Assembly: GCA_007692505.1 (NCBI GenBank)
Contig: REBX01000161.1
Location: forward strand, 1 to 33,540
DNA from: Gemmatimonadales bacterium
GTDB taxonomy: Bacteria; Gemmatimonadota; Gemmatimonadetes; Longimicrobiales; Gaopeijiaceae
Direction: 5' to 3'
Length of the DNA: 33,540 bases
Part shown: positions 1-10,661 of the stretch, in pieces
How positions within the stretch are numbered: position 1 is the stretch's first letter
Layout: each line of letters begins with the position of its first letter
The notes under the pieces: model-generated
The model's input: the letters and a program-made list of their open reading frames with translations, nothing else
Database searches by the model: none
What the model was told of the DNA's origin: nothing
Program-made: the position numbers and the translations under genes

Positions 1-1808
1 TGCTTGCCGGGCATGAACTCCACGGCCCCGTGGGTCCCGAAGTGGAGGATCGCGTCGGCGTCGAAGTCCTCGCGCACCCAGCGGTAGAAGGCCGAGAAGG
101 CGTGGGTGGGGGCAAATCCGCCCTCGAAGAGGAGGCGCATGGGATCGCCCTCCCAGCCGAAGGGGGGCTGGACCCCCACGAACACGTTCCCGAACTCCAT
201 CCCCTGCACCAGGAGGTGGGTGCCGTCTGTCAGGCTCCGCCCCGGCGCCGCGCCCCAGGCCCCCTCGATCTCCTCCAGGTGGGGCTCCCGGGCCACATGG
301 TCGTCCACCGGGATCCGGGCGTGGACGTTGGCCGGGGTCCCGAACTGCTCCCGGTTCCCCCCCAGCACGGAGCGGCGAAGCGCATCGGCCGTCTCGGGGA
401 GGGGCCCCACGTGGTGCCCGGTGTCCCGGAGCTCCTCCAGGGTGGCCAGGAGGGAGGCCCACACGTCCAGGAAGGCGGCGGTCCCCACGGCCCCCCCGTT
501 GGGCGGGAAGTTGAAGAGGACCACGGCCACCTTCCGGTCGCCCCGCTCCCGAGTCCTCAGGCGCACCCAGCGCTCCACCCGGTCCGCCACCAGCTCCACC
601 CGGTCCTCAATGGGCCGGGAGGCGCCGTCGCCGGCGGAGCGGCCGCTGAACACGGTGGGCTGGATGGCCCCGTCCAGCTCGGGGAGGGCCACGTTGAGGG
701 CGGCCTGCAGGGGGAGGAGCCCGCGGGCATCCGCCTCCCAGGCCTGGGTGGTCTGGAACTCCAGGGGCTGGAGGGCCAGGTAGGGCACATCCACCTCCTC
801 CAGGAGGGACGCCGCCCGGGCCGAGTCGTTCCAGGCCGGCCCCCCCACCAGGGAGAAGCCGGTGAGGGACACCACGGTCTCCACCTGGCCCCCGGCGAAC
901 CAGCGCTCCACCACCGGGCTGTTGTCGAGTCCTGCGGCGAAGGCGGCACGAACCCCCAGCCCCCGGGCCTCCAGGGCGCGGATCACCGCGTCGTAGTGGG
1001 CCGTGTTCCCCGCCAGCACGTAGCTCCGCATGAGGAGGAGGCCCACCTGCGGGCGCCCCGCACCGGGCAGCCTGGCGGGGTCGTCGGTGATCCCGGCCCC
1101 ACTGCCGGAGTCGGCGCCGGTGCCGGAGCCGCTGCCCGAGCCCGAAACAGCATCTTTCAGGTCGGGGTGGTAGAGCCCGTCCTCCGGGTAGCTCCGGGGC
1201 CCCACGTCGTCCCTTCCCAACGCCTCCATCTCGTCACCGCCGTAGCGGGCCAGGAGGGTCCGCAGGAGGGCCTCCAGGTTCTCCGGCGAGCCCGACAGCC
1301 AGTACTGCATGGCGAGGAACCACTGGCGCATGTCCTGCGCCTTCCCCGGGATGAAGCGGAGGAGCTGGGGCAGGCGGCGAAGGGTGCTGAGCTGCTGCTT
1401 CCCGGACTTCCGTCCGGCCCCGCCGGAGGACCCCCGGAGCCGGGCCAGGATCTTCCGGAACCAGCCCCCCTCGCTCCCCGACCCCATGACGAAGCCACCC
1501 ATGGAGGTGAGACGGGTGATCCCGGGCTCGCTGAGGATGCAGACCAGGGCCCTGTACTCGTCCCGCCGGGCCTCCAGCACCGGGCGGATCACGTCGGCAT
1601 GGGCCGGCACGAACATCTGGGTGACCAGGACCATGTCCGCGTCCTGCAGGTCCTGCCGGCAGGCCTCCTGCGCCGCCTCGTTCCCGTCCCAGTCCGCCGC
1701 CACATGGAGGGAGAGCTCCAGGTCCCCGACCTCCTGCAGGAGCCGATCTGCCGTCTGCCGGAAGGCATCGGTGAGGTGGTGATCCAGGGTGACGAGGACG
1801 AAGTGCAT
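1..1808 (-). CDS. bchH: Magnesium chelatase subunit H (BchH), N-terminal part, truncated by the window edge
   Basis: Minus-strand translation from ATG at 1808 begins MHFVLVTLDHHLTDAFRQTADRLLQEVGDLELSLHVAADWDGNEAAQE; near the left edge it reads LHFGTHGAVEFMPGKQ, a BchH/CobN-family signature. Follows bchB on the same strand. Confidence 0.93.
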   Translation of the reverse strand, partial: MHFVLVTLDHHLTDAFRQTADRLLQEVGDLELSLHVAADWDGNEAAQEACRQDLQDADMVLVTQMFVPAHADVIRPVLEARRDEYRALVCILSEPGITRLTSMGGFVMGSGSEGGWFRKILARLRGSSGGAGRKSGKQQLSTLRRLPQLLRFIPGKAQDMRQWFLAMQYWLSGSPENLEALLRTLLARYGGDEMEALGRDDVGPRSYPEDGLYHPDLKDAVSGSGSGSGTGADSGSGAGITDDPARLPGAGRPQVGLLLMRSYVLAGNTAHYDAVIRALEARGLGVRAAFAAGLDNSPVVERWFAGGQVETVVSLTGFSLVGGPAWNDSARAASLLEEVDVPYLALQPLEFQTTQAWEADARGLLPLQAALNVALPELDGAIQPTVFSGRSAGDGASRPIEDRVELVADRVERWVRLRTRERGDRKVAVVLFNFPPNGGAVGTAAFLDVWASLLATLEELRDTGHHVGPLPETADALRRSVLGGNREQFGTPANVHARIPVDDHVAREPHLEEIEGAWGAAPGRSLTDGTHLLVQGMEFGNVFVGVQPPFGWEGDPMRLLFEGGFAPTHAFSAFYRWVREDFDADAILHFGTHGAVEFMPGK

Positions 1809-1821
1809 GATGGACCGGCTC

Positions 1822-3603
1822 CTAGCGGGACCCGAAGTGGGCCTTGGCGTCATAGAGGGTGTCCACGTCGATCTCGTGGATGCCCTGCTCCGTGGCGAAA
1901 CGCTCCGTGTTCCGCCGCGCCTTCCCGCGAACGAAGAACGGGATCTTCTTGAGCTCCCGCTCCGCATCGTCCAGCCAGCGGAGGGAGGGAGAGGGCTCTC
2001 CGGACGCCTCCCCGGCAGGGGCGGCCTCCGGCCCCGCGTGCACTGGCGCCTGTGCCGCCGCAGGGGCGGGGGCGGCTTCGGGGGCAGCGGTGCCCACATG
2101 GCCCGGGGCCGGCTCCAGGGACGGGGCGGCGGCCTGGCCGGCTCCCTGCCCTGCTCCGGGCCGACTCGTCCCGGCCTGGCCGTTTCCGCCGGGCCCGTGT
2201 CCGCCCGGCCCGTGTCCGCCCGGCCCGGTGGCGGCCTGCCCGGTCCGGTCCGGCGACTGGGCCCGGAGGTGGGACGGCGTGGTGTCGTTCCCGAACTCGA
2301 AGTCGTCCTGGAACATCCCCAGGAGGTGCTCCTCGAGCCCCATCATGAGGGGGTGGACCCAGGTGTCGAAGAGGACGTTCGCACCCTCGGGACCCATCTG
2401 GGGCGAGTAGCGGGCCGGGAAGTCCTCCACGTGGACGGGTGCCGAGATCACGGTGCAGAAGAGCCCCAGGCGCTTGGCGATGTGGCGCTCCATCTGGGTG
2501 CCCAGGACCATCTCCGGGGCGGCCTCGCGGATCGCGTCCTCCACCTCCAGGTAGTCGTCGGTGATGAGGGCCTTGAGCCCGATCTCCTTCGCCGCCTTCC
2601 GCACGTCCCGGGCGAACTCCCGGTTGTAGCAGCCCAGCCCCACCACCTCGAAGCCCATCTCCTCCCGGGCGACCCGGGCCGCAGCCAGGGCGTGGGTGGC
2701 ATCGCCGAAGATGAAGACCCGCTTGCCCGTCAGGTAGTTGGAGTCCACCGATCGGGAGTACCAGGGGAGCCGGCTGTCCAGGTGGGCCTGCATGGGCTCG
2801 GGGTCCAGTCCGGAGAGCTCGGCCACTTCCCGGAGGAAGTCCCGGGTGGCGCCCACGCCAATGGGGACCGTGGTGGTCCGGGGCTGGTGGAAGGTCCGCT
2901 CCAGCCAGCGCGCCGTGGTGTCGGCGATCTCGGGGTAGAGGACCACGTTGAAGTCCGCCTCCCCCATGCGGGCCAGGTCTGCCGGGGTGGCGTCCAGGGG
3001 CGCGGAGACGTTGATCTCGACCCCCACCTGCTCCAGGAGGCCACGGATTTCCCGGATGTCGTCCCGGTGGCGGAAGCCCAGGGCCGTCCCGCCCAGGATG
3101 TTGCACCGGGGACGCCGGCCCTCGGGCCGGGCGGGCTTCGGCGCATCGGGGGCCGGGGCGTGGGGGCCCGCCAGGGCCCGGACCAGGTGGTAGAAGGCCT
3201 CCGAGGCCCCGAAGTTCTCCTTTCGCTGGTAGGAGGGGAGCTCCAGGGGCACGATGGGGACATCCAGCCCCAGGGTGGCGGCCAGGCCGCCGGGGTTGTC
3301 CTGGATGAGCTCCGCCGTGCACGACTCCCCCACCAGCATGGCCTGCGGCCGGAAGCGGTCATGGGCGCTCCGGACCGCCTCCTTCACGATCTCGGCCGTG
3401 TCGCCGCCCAGGTCCTGGGCCTGGAAGGTCGTGTACGTCACCGGGGGGCGGTGGTCCCGCCGCTCGATCATGGTGAAGAGGAGGTCGGCGTACGTGTCGC
3501 CCTGGGGGGCATGGAGCACGTAGTGCACTCCCTTCATGGCGGTGGCGATGCGCATGGCCCCCACGTGGGGTGGGCCTTCGTAGGTCCAGATCGTGAGTTC
3601 CAT
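1822..3603 (-). CDS. bchB: Light-independent protochlorophyllide reductase subunit B (BchB)
   Basis: [49 protein letters not shown]... and C-terminus [19 protein letters not shown]...[10 protein letters not shown] are typical of BchB. Contains a Gly/Pro/Ala-rich linker. Confidence 0.97.
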   Translation of the reverse strand: MELTIWTYEGPPHVGAMRIATAMKGVHYVLHAPQGDTYADLLFTMIERRDHRPPVTYTTFQAQDLGGDTAEIVKEAVRSAHDRFRPQAMLVGESCTAELIQDNPGGLAATLGLDVPIVPLELPSYQRKENFGASEAFYHLVRALAGPHAPAPDAPKPARPEGRRPRCNILGGTALGFRHRDDIREIRGLLEQVGVEINVSAPLDATPADLARMGEADFNVVLYPEIADTTARWLERTFHQPRTTTVPIGVGATRDFLREVAELSGLDPEPMQAHLDSRLPWYSRSVDSNYLTGKRVFIFGDATHALAAARVAREEMGFEVVGLGCYNREFARDVRKAAKEIGLKALITDDYLEVEDAIREAAPEMVLGTQMERHIAKRLGLFCTVISAPVHVEDFPARYSPQMGPEGANVLFDTWVHPLMMGLEEHLLGMFQDDFEFGNDTTPSHLRAQSPDRTGQAATGPGGHGPGGHGPGGNGQAGTSRPGAGQGAGQAAAPSLEPAPGHVGTAAPEAAPAPAAAQAPVHAGPEAAPAGEASGEPSPSLRWLDDAERELKKIPFFVRGKARRNTERFATEQGIHEIDVDTLYDAKAHFGSR

Positions 3604-3606
3604 CCG

Positions 3607-5702
<2,096 letters not shown>

Positions 5703-5704
<2 letters not shown>

Positions 5705-5720
5705 TCAAGCAGACTCGACA
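5703..5720. promoter_or_regulatory. Second candidate PpsR/CrtJ-type site (CGT-N12-ACA)
   Basis: CGTCAAGCAGACTCGACA; complement TGTCGAGTCTGCTTGACG resembles TGTCCAATTTACTTGACG upstream of bchG. Confidence 0.5.
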
Positions 5721-5755
5721 ATCTTCCGGGAGGGAGGCGTCCCGGGAAATTCTGC

Positions 5756-5785
5756 TTGACTCCGCGGCCTTCGGGGCTCTACCAT
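5756..5785 (+). promoter_or_regulatory. Candidate sigma70-like promoter for the aerR-like gene
   Basis: TTGACT (5756-5761), 18-bp spacer, TACCAT (5780-5785). Confidence 0.45.
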
Positions 5786-5857
5786 GGATCCAAGTTGGTG
5801 AATCTTCTCGCGGTGACCCGCCGTGCGGAGTGTTTCCTCGACAAGGAGGACCGGGTC

Positions 5858-6709
5858 ATGGACGGATCATCGCGAACACTGTCAGCCCTTCCTGACACTT
5901 CGCCCTCCGACGCCCGGGAACTCTTCCTGGTCGGCGGCAGGACGCCCACCGGGACCACGGTTCCGGGATCCGGGGCCTCCCCTGTCTCGGATGCGGCCAC
6001 CCCTGCCCCGGGATCGTGGCTCCGGCTCCCCAGCCCGGCACCACGCCTGGTGTCGGAGGTGGACGAATCGGACCAGGCCCGCTTCCTCCGGCTCATCCGC
6101 TCCGGTGCCGATCCTGCCATGGGCAGCTTCCTTCGCTCCCTGGAGCGACGCGGCGTGTCCACGGAGCGGATCATCGACGAACTCGTCACCCCCACGGCCC
6201 GGTGGATGGGCGAGGCGTGGATGACCGACGAGTGCACCTTCGTGGAGGTCACCCTCATGGGTGGACGGCTCCAGCAGGTGGTACGGAGCCTGGTGCAGAA
6301 GCACGCCGGCGCCATGGAGACCGGACGGTCCGGACGCATGCCCCGCGCACTCCTCACGTCCCTCCCCGGGGAGCAGCACACCCTGGGACTCACCGTTCTG
6401 TCCGCCCACTTCCGCCTGGCGGGATGGGACGTGCGGGTGGGGCCCCCGGTGGGGCGAGAGAGCGCCATCGCCGTGGTGCGGCGGATGAGGGTGGACGTGG
6501 TGGGCATCACCATCTCCAGGAGCGAGCTCCTGGCCTCGGGGCGGGAGGAGATCCGGCGCCTCCGGGCCGCCACCTGCAATGACGAAATGGGCATCCTGGT
6601 GGGAGGCCCCGGACTAGGCAGCCCCGAGGAGGCCGCCGACGTCCTTGATGCCGACGGCATCGCCCCCACGGCCCGACTGGCGCCGCAGGTGGCACTGGAC
6701 TTCACCTGA
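5858..6709 (+). CDS. AerR/PpaA-like SCHIC-type cobalamin-binding-domain regulator
   Basis: AAGGAGGA before ATG at 5858; W-x9-V/T region (AWMTDECTFVEVTLMGGRLQQV), GEQHTLGL (ExHxxG) and VDVVGITIS...EMGILVGGPGL suit a B12-binding fold; gene lies directly upstream of ppsR, as ppaA/aerR does in purple bacteria. Confidence 0.78.
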   Translation: MDGSSRTLSALPDTSPSDARELFLVGGRTPTGTTVPGSGASPVSDAATPAPGSWLRLPSPAPRLVSEVDESDQARFLRLIRSGADPAMGSFLRSLERRGVSTERIIDELVTPTARWMGEAWMTDECTFVEVTLMGGRLQQVVRSLVQKHAGAMETGRSGRMPRALLTSLPGEQHTLGLTVLSAHFRLAGWDVRVGPPVGRESAIAVVRRMRVDVVGITISRSELLASGREEIRRLRAATCNDEMGILVGGPGLGSPEEAADVLDADGIAPTARLAPQVALDFT

Positions 6710-6712
6710 CCA

Positions 6713-6741
6713 CGAATCCGGCGACATTTGGAACGGATTCG
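6713..6741. repeat. 8-bp inverted repeat in the aerR-ppsR spacer
   Basis: CGAATCCG (6713-6720) and CGGATTCG (6734-6741), 13-nt loop; no U-tract. Confidence 0.5.
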
Positions 6742-6792
6742 CCCGGGAGGGTTTCGACCCTTCCCCCCCACGACTGCAGCCTGCGACCACCT

Positions 6793-8217
6793 GTGACGAG
6801 CCTCTTTCGCCCCCTCGCCGATGCCCAGGAAGGATCCGACGATTCGGTGCTGAGCCGAATGGTGCGGGGAGCGTGTGACCTGGCGCTCCACGTGTCTGCC
6901 GAGGGAGACATCCACGAGGTATACGCCGACGACGCCCTGGGCATCGTGCCCCGGCGGCGCTGGCCCGGGCAGAACCTCCGGGAGATCGTGACGTCGGCGA
7001 GCCGGGGGAAGATCGACCTCCTCCTGGGTGAGGCCAGCTCCAAGGGCACGAGCCGGGCCCGACAGGTAAACCACTCGCTGCCGGGAGGGGGGGAGATACC
7101 GGTCTCCTACACCCTGGTCCGCATGGACCAGCCCGGCCACTTCCTGGCCCTGGGCCGGAACCTGCAGGCCCTCTCGGAGCTTCAGGAGCAGCTGGTGGAA
7201 GCCCAGCAGGCACTGGAGCGGGACTATTGGCGCCTCCGGCAGGTGGAGACCCGCTACCGCATCCTCTTCCAGCGCTCCCGTGAGGCCGTACTGGTGGTCC
7301 AGGCGGAGGGCTTCCGGATCCTGGACGCGAACCGGCAGGCCGGCCGGATCTTCGGCCGCTCCCCCTCCCGGCTGGCCGCGCAGGTCTTCCCCGAGGACCT
7401 GGAGCTGGACCCGGAGGTGAGTGCGGAGATCCGCGGGCACCTCTCCGGGGTCCGGGACACGGGACGCGCCCAGACGGTGCGGATCCACCTCCACGAGGGG
7501 GAGGCCTGGCGCCTGGAGGCCACCCTGGTCCGGGAGGATGCCGACGACGTCCTCCTGGTCCACCTGCAGGAGGAGATCCCCCAGCGCTCCGGTGGACCCG
7601 AGGACGGGTTCGACCTCCTGGGACTCCTGGAGGCCGCCCCCGACGCCTGGGTGGTGGCAGACCGGGAGGCAAGGGTCCTCCTGGCGAACAGCGCCTTCGT
7701 GAGCCTGGTGCAGGCAGGCTCCGCCGACGAGGTCCGGGGGCAGAGCCTGGGCCGGTGGCTCGGACGCCCCGGCGCCGACCTCACCGTCCTCCTTGCGAAC
7801 CTGGAGAAGTTCGGCGAGGTCCGGCTCTTCCCCACCACCGTGCACTCCAACCTGGACCTCTCGTCCGAGGTGGAGCTGTCGGCGGTGCTGGCAGACGAGC
7901 ACAGCCCGCCCTGCATCCTCCTCCTCATGCGGGACGTGAGCCGGCGGATCGGGACCGAGCGGGAGAATCCCCGGACCCTGGCAGAGGCCATGGAGGAGCT
8001 CTCCGGCAAGGTGGGCAAGTCCTCCCTGAAGGAGCTGGTCCAGCACACGGTGGGTCTGGTGGAGGCCCACTACATCGAGTCCGCCCTCCGCCTGACGGAC
8101 GGAAACCGCACCGCCGCCGCCGAGATCCTCGGGGTCAGCCGGCAGTCGCTCTACACCAAGCTCCGCCGCTACGACGTGGACGTGCCAGAAGCCTCGGGCG
8201 GCGGAAACGGGAGCTGA
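6793..8217 (+). CDS. ppsR: PpsR/CrtJ-like transcriptional regulator (PAS domains, C-terminal Fis-type HTH)
   Basis: GTG start; PAS-like repeats joined by a helical Q-rich segment (LQALSELQEQLVEAQQALERDYWRLRQVETRYRILFQRSREAVLVV); C-terminal HTH ALRLTDGNRTAAAEILGVSRQSLYTKLRRY. Confidence 0.88.
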   Translation: MTSLFRPLADAQEGSDDSVLSRMVRGACDLALHVSAEGDIHEVYADDALGIVPRRRWPGQNLREIVTSASRGKIDLLLGEASSKGTSRARQVNHSLPGGGEIPVSYTLVRMDQPGHFLALGRNLQALSELQEQLVEAQQALERDYWRLRQVETRYRILFQRSREAVLVVQAEGFRILDANRQAGRIFGRSPSRLAAQVFPEDLELDPEVSAEIRGHLSGVRDTGRAQTVRIHLHEGEAWRLEATLVREDADDVLLVHLQEEIPQRSGGPEDGFDLLGLLEAAPDAWVVADREARVLLANSAFVSLVQAGSADEVRGQSLGRWLGRPGADLTVLLANLEKFGEVRLFPTTVHSNLDLSSEVELSAVLADEHSPPCILLLMRDVSRRIGTERENPRTLAEAMEELSGKVGKSSLKELVQHTVGLVEAHYIESALRLTDGNRTAAAEILGVSRQSLYTKLRRYDVDVPEASGGGNGS

Positions 8218-8223
8218 CGCACC

Positions 8224-9198
8224 ATGGAAGAACTCTCCCCTGATCGGTCTTCGTGTACCCCCGAGTGTCCAATTTACTTGACGCGAGGACATGTAACCCA
8301 AAGATTACACCTTCAGAGGAACCGGATCCCGGAGCCGGCAGCGATTCTCGAGCTGTTCAAGCCGGTCACGTGGTTCCCGCCCATGTGGGCGTTCCTCTGC
8401 GGCGCGGTGTCGGCAGGAACGGCCTTCACCGGGCAGTGGCCCCTCATCCTGTTGGGGATGGTGGTGGCCGGGCCGCTGGTGTGCGCTGCCAGCCAGGCCG
8501 TCAACGACTGGTTCGATCGGGAGGTCGACGCACTCAATGAACCCCACCGACCCATACCGTCCGGCCGCATCCCCGGCCGCTGGGGCCTGGGACTGGCCCT
8601 GCTCTGGACCGGCGTGTCTGCCGGCGCAGGGTGGTTCCTGGGCACGTGGGGCTTCATCGCCACCCTGGTGGCCCTCGTCCTGGCATGGGGCTACTCGGCG
8701 CCTCCCTTCCGCTTCAAGCAGGACGGGTGGATCGGCAACCTGGCCGTGGGCATCTCCTACGAGGGACTGGCCTGGGTCACGGGGGCTGCGGTCCTCCTGG
8801 GAGGCGCACTCCCTCCCGGTCCCATCCTCCTGGTGGCCCTCGTCTACAGCCTGGGAGCGCACGGGATCATGACCCTGAACGACTTCAAGGCCATCGAGGG
8901 AGACCGGGCCATGGGGATCCGGTCGCTGCCCGCCCGCCTGGGCGCCGACAACGCAGCCCGGGTGGCCGTGGTAGTGATGCTGGCAGCCCAGGCCGTGGTG
9001 GTGGGGCTCCTGCTCCACTGGGGACATCCGGGCCACGCGGTGGCGGTGGTGGCCCTCATGTGCGTCCAGGCCGCCATGATGGTCCGCTTCCTCCAGGCCC
9101 CCCGGGAGCGCGCCCTCTGGCTGTCGGGCCTGGGCGTCCCCCTCTACGTGTCGGGGATGATGGTCACCGCCTTCGCCCTCCGGGCCGGAGGAGCCTGA
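8224..9198 (+). CDS. bchG: Bacteriochlorophyll synthase (BchG); true start uncertain, conserved part begins near 8326
   Basis: IPEPAAILELFKPVTWFPPMWAFLCGAVSAG...QAVNDWFDREVDALNEPHRPIPSGRIPGRWGLGL...GAHGIMTLNDFKAIEGDRAMGIRSLPARLG. Confidence 0.93.
   Translation: MEELSPDRSSCTPECPIYLTRGHVTQRLHLQRNRIPEPAAILELFKPVTWFPPMWAFLCGAVSAGTAFTGQWPLILLGMVVAGPLVCAASQAVNDWFDREVDALNEPHRPIPSGRIPGRWGLGLALLWTGVSAGAGWFLGTWGFIATLVALVLAWGYSAPPFRFKQDGWIGNLAVGISYEGLAWVTGAAVLLGGALPPGPILLVALVYSLGAHGIMTLNDFKAIEGDRAMGIRSLPARLGADNAARVAVVVMLAAQAVVVGLLLHWGHPGHAVAVVALMCVQAAMMVRFLQAPRERALWLSGLGVPLYVSGMMVTAFALRAGGA
8266..8283. promoter_or_regulatory. Candidate PpsR-type site upstream of bchG (TGT-N12-ACG)
   Basis: TGTCCAATTTACTTGACG, 8 bp before a perfect TGT-N12-ACA palindrome. 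Confidence 0.6.
8292..8309. promoter_or_regulatory. Candidate PpsR-type palindrome upstream of bchG (perfect TGT-N12-ACA)
   Basis: TGTAACCCAAAGATTACA with 5-bp arms TGTAA/TTACA; the established PpsR/CrtJ motif is TGT-N12-ACA, often as pairs. Confidence 0.7.
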
Positions 9199-9200
9199 CC

Positions 9201-10661
9201 ATGTCGCCCGCCGCCTCCCCCGTCCCCCACGCCATCCCCGACCAGGCGGCCCCACGGGGGCTGAGCTGGGCGAGCATCGCCCGGCTGGCCCTGGTCCAGG
9301 TGGCCATCGGCTCGGTGATGGTCCTCATGACCTCCACCCTGAACCGGGTGATGGTGGTGGAGCTGGGGCTGGCGGCGGCGGTGCCGGGGGCCCTGGTGGC
9401 CCTCCACTTCGCCGTTCAGGTCCTGCGTCCGCGCATGGGATACCTCTCCGACGTGGGAGGACGGCGCCTGAACTGGATCGTGGGCGGGATGGCCATCGTG
9501 GTCCTCTCGGGCTTCATGGCCGCCGTGGCCACCGCGGTCATGGATGCGAACCGCTGGATGGGCATCGGGATCGCCCTGCTGGCCTTCTTCGGGCTGGGCG
9601 CCGGGATCAGCGCCGCCTCCACCCCCCTCCTGGCCTACCTGGCGGAGCGGGTGGAGGAGAACCGCATGGCCGGCGCCGGCGCCCTGGTCTGGATCCTCAT
9701 GATTGCCGGGGGCGCGGTGACCGCCATCACGGTGGGGAACCTCCTGGACCCCCTCACCTGGACCCGGCTCCTGGTGGTGACGGGCGCGGTGTGCGGGGCC
9801 GCCATGCTCCTCACCCTGGTGGCCGTCTGGGGCCGACGGGACGGGGTCGTGGTGAACGCCTTCCGGGGAACGGACGCCGAAACGGAGGCCGAGTCCACCT
9901 TCGGCGACACCTTCCGGGCCATCTGGTCCGACCCGCCCTCCCGGCGCTTTGCCCTCTTCATCTTCGTGGCGATCCTGGCCTACAGCCTCCAGGAGATCAT
10001 TCTGGAGCCCTTCGCCGGCGCAGTGTTCGCCATGAGCCCCGGCGAGTCCATGGAGATCGCCGGGATGCAGCGGGGAGGCGCGCTGCTGGGGATGGCCATC
10101 GGGGCCATGGGGGCGGCCCGGTTCTCCACCCTCTCCCGGTGGGCCGCCGCAGGCTGCATCGGCTCGGGGGTGGCCCTCCTCTTCCTGGCGGCCATGCCCC
10201 TCACGGGGAGCGTGACCGGGCTGCGCCTCTCCGTGACGGCGCTGGGCGTTGCCAACGGGATCTTCGTGGTGGGTGCCGTGGGCGCCATGATGAACCTCAC
10301 CGTGAAGGGGCGGGCCGGCGGGGCCGGGATCCGCATGGGGTTCTGGGGGGCATCGCAGGCCATGGCCTACGGGCTGGGCGGCCTGGTGGGAGCCCTCCTC
10401 TACGACATCACGAGCTGGCTCGTTGGGTCGCCGGCCATCGGGTACGTCACGGTCTTTGCCCTCGAGGCCGTCCTCTTCGGGGTGGCCGCCGTCCTCATCC
10501 TCTCGGTGCGGAAGGTGGCGGCTCGCCCGGCGGCACCAGTGACGAGCCCGGCCCCGGTCGGCCCCGCCCTCCGCCCGTCGCAGGCCGGGGCGCGCACCGG
10601 AGGCCTTCGCCCGGCCCTCCGCCAGAGGGGCGGCCTGGGCGCAGGAGGACGGACCGCATGA
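9201..10661 (+). CDS. PucC/LhaA-family MFS transporter (BCD family)
   Basis: LSWASIARLALVQVAIGSVMVLMTSTLNRVMVVELGLAAAVPGALVALHFAVQVLRPRMGYLSDVGGRR; about 12 hydrophobic segments; located between bchG and bciB. Confidence 0.88.
   Translation: MSPAASPVPHAIPDQAAPRGLSWASIARLALVQVAIGSVMVLMTSTLNRVMVVELGLAAAVPGALVALHFAVQVLRPRMGYLSDVGGRRLNWIVGGMAIVVLSGFMAAVATAVMDANRWMGIGIALLAFFGLGAGISAASTPLLAYLAERVEENRMAGAGALVWILMIAGGAVTAITVGNLLDPLTWTRLLVVTGAVCGAAMLLTLVAVWGRRDGVVVNAFRGTDAETEAESTFGDTFRAIWSDPPSRRFALFIFVAILAYSLQEIILEPFAGAVFAMSPGESMEIAGMQRGGALLGMAIGAMGAARFSTLSRWAAAGCIGSGVALLFLAAMPLTGSVTGLRLSVTALGVANGIFVVGAVGAMMNLTVKGRAGGAGIRMGFWGASQAMAYGLGGLVGALLYDITSWLVGSPAIGYVTVFALEAVLFGVAAVLILSVRKVAARPAAPVTSPAPVGPALRPSQAGARTGGLRPALRQRGGLGAGGRTA

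Noticed and set aside
30-1952. 640-aa plus-strand ORF over bchH
   Set aside because: Minus-strand reading gives clear BchH; bchH is absent from the ORF track because it lacks its stop in this window.
5779-8301. 840-aa minus-strand ORF opposite the aerR-like gene and ppsR
   Set aside because: Shadow ORF of two recognisable regulators; no domain-like sequence.
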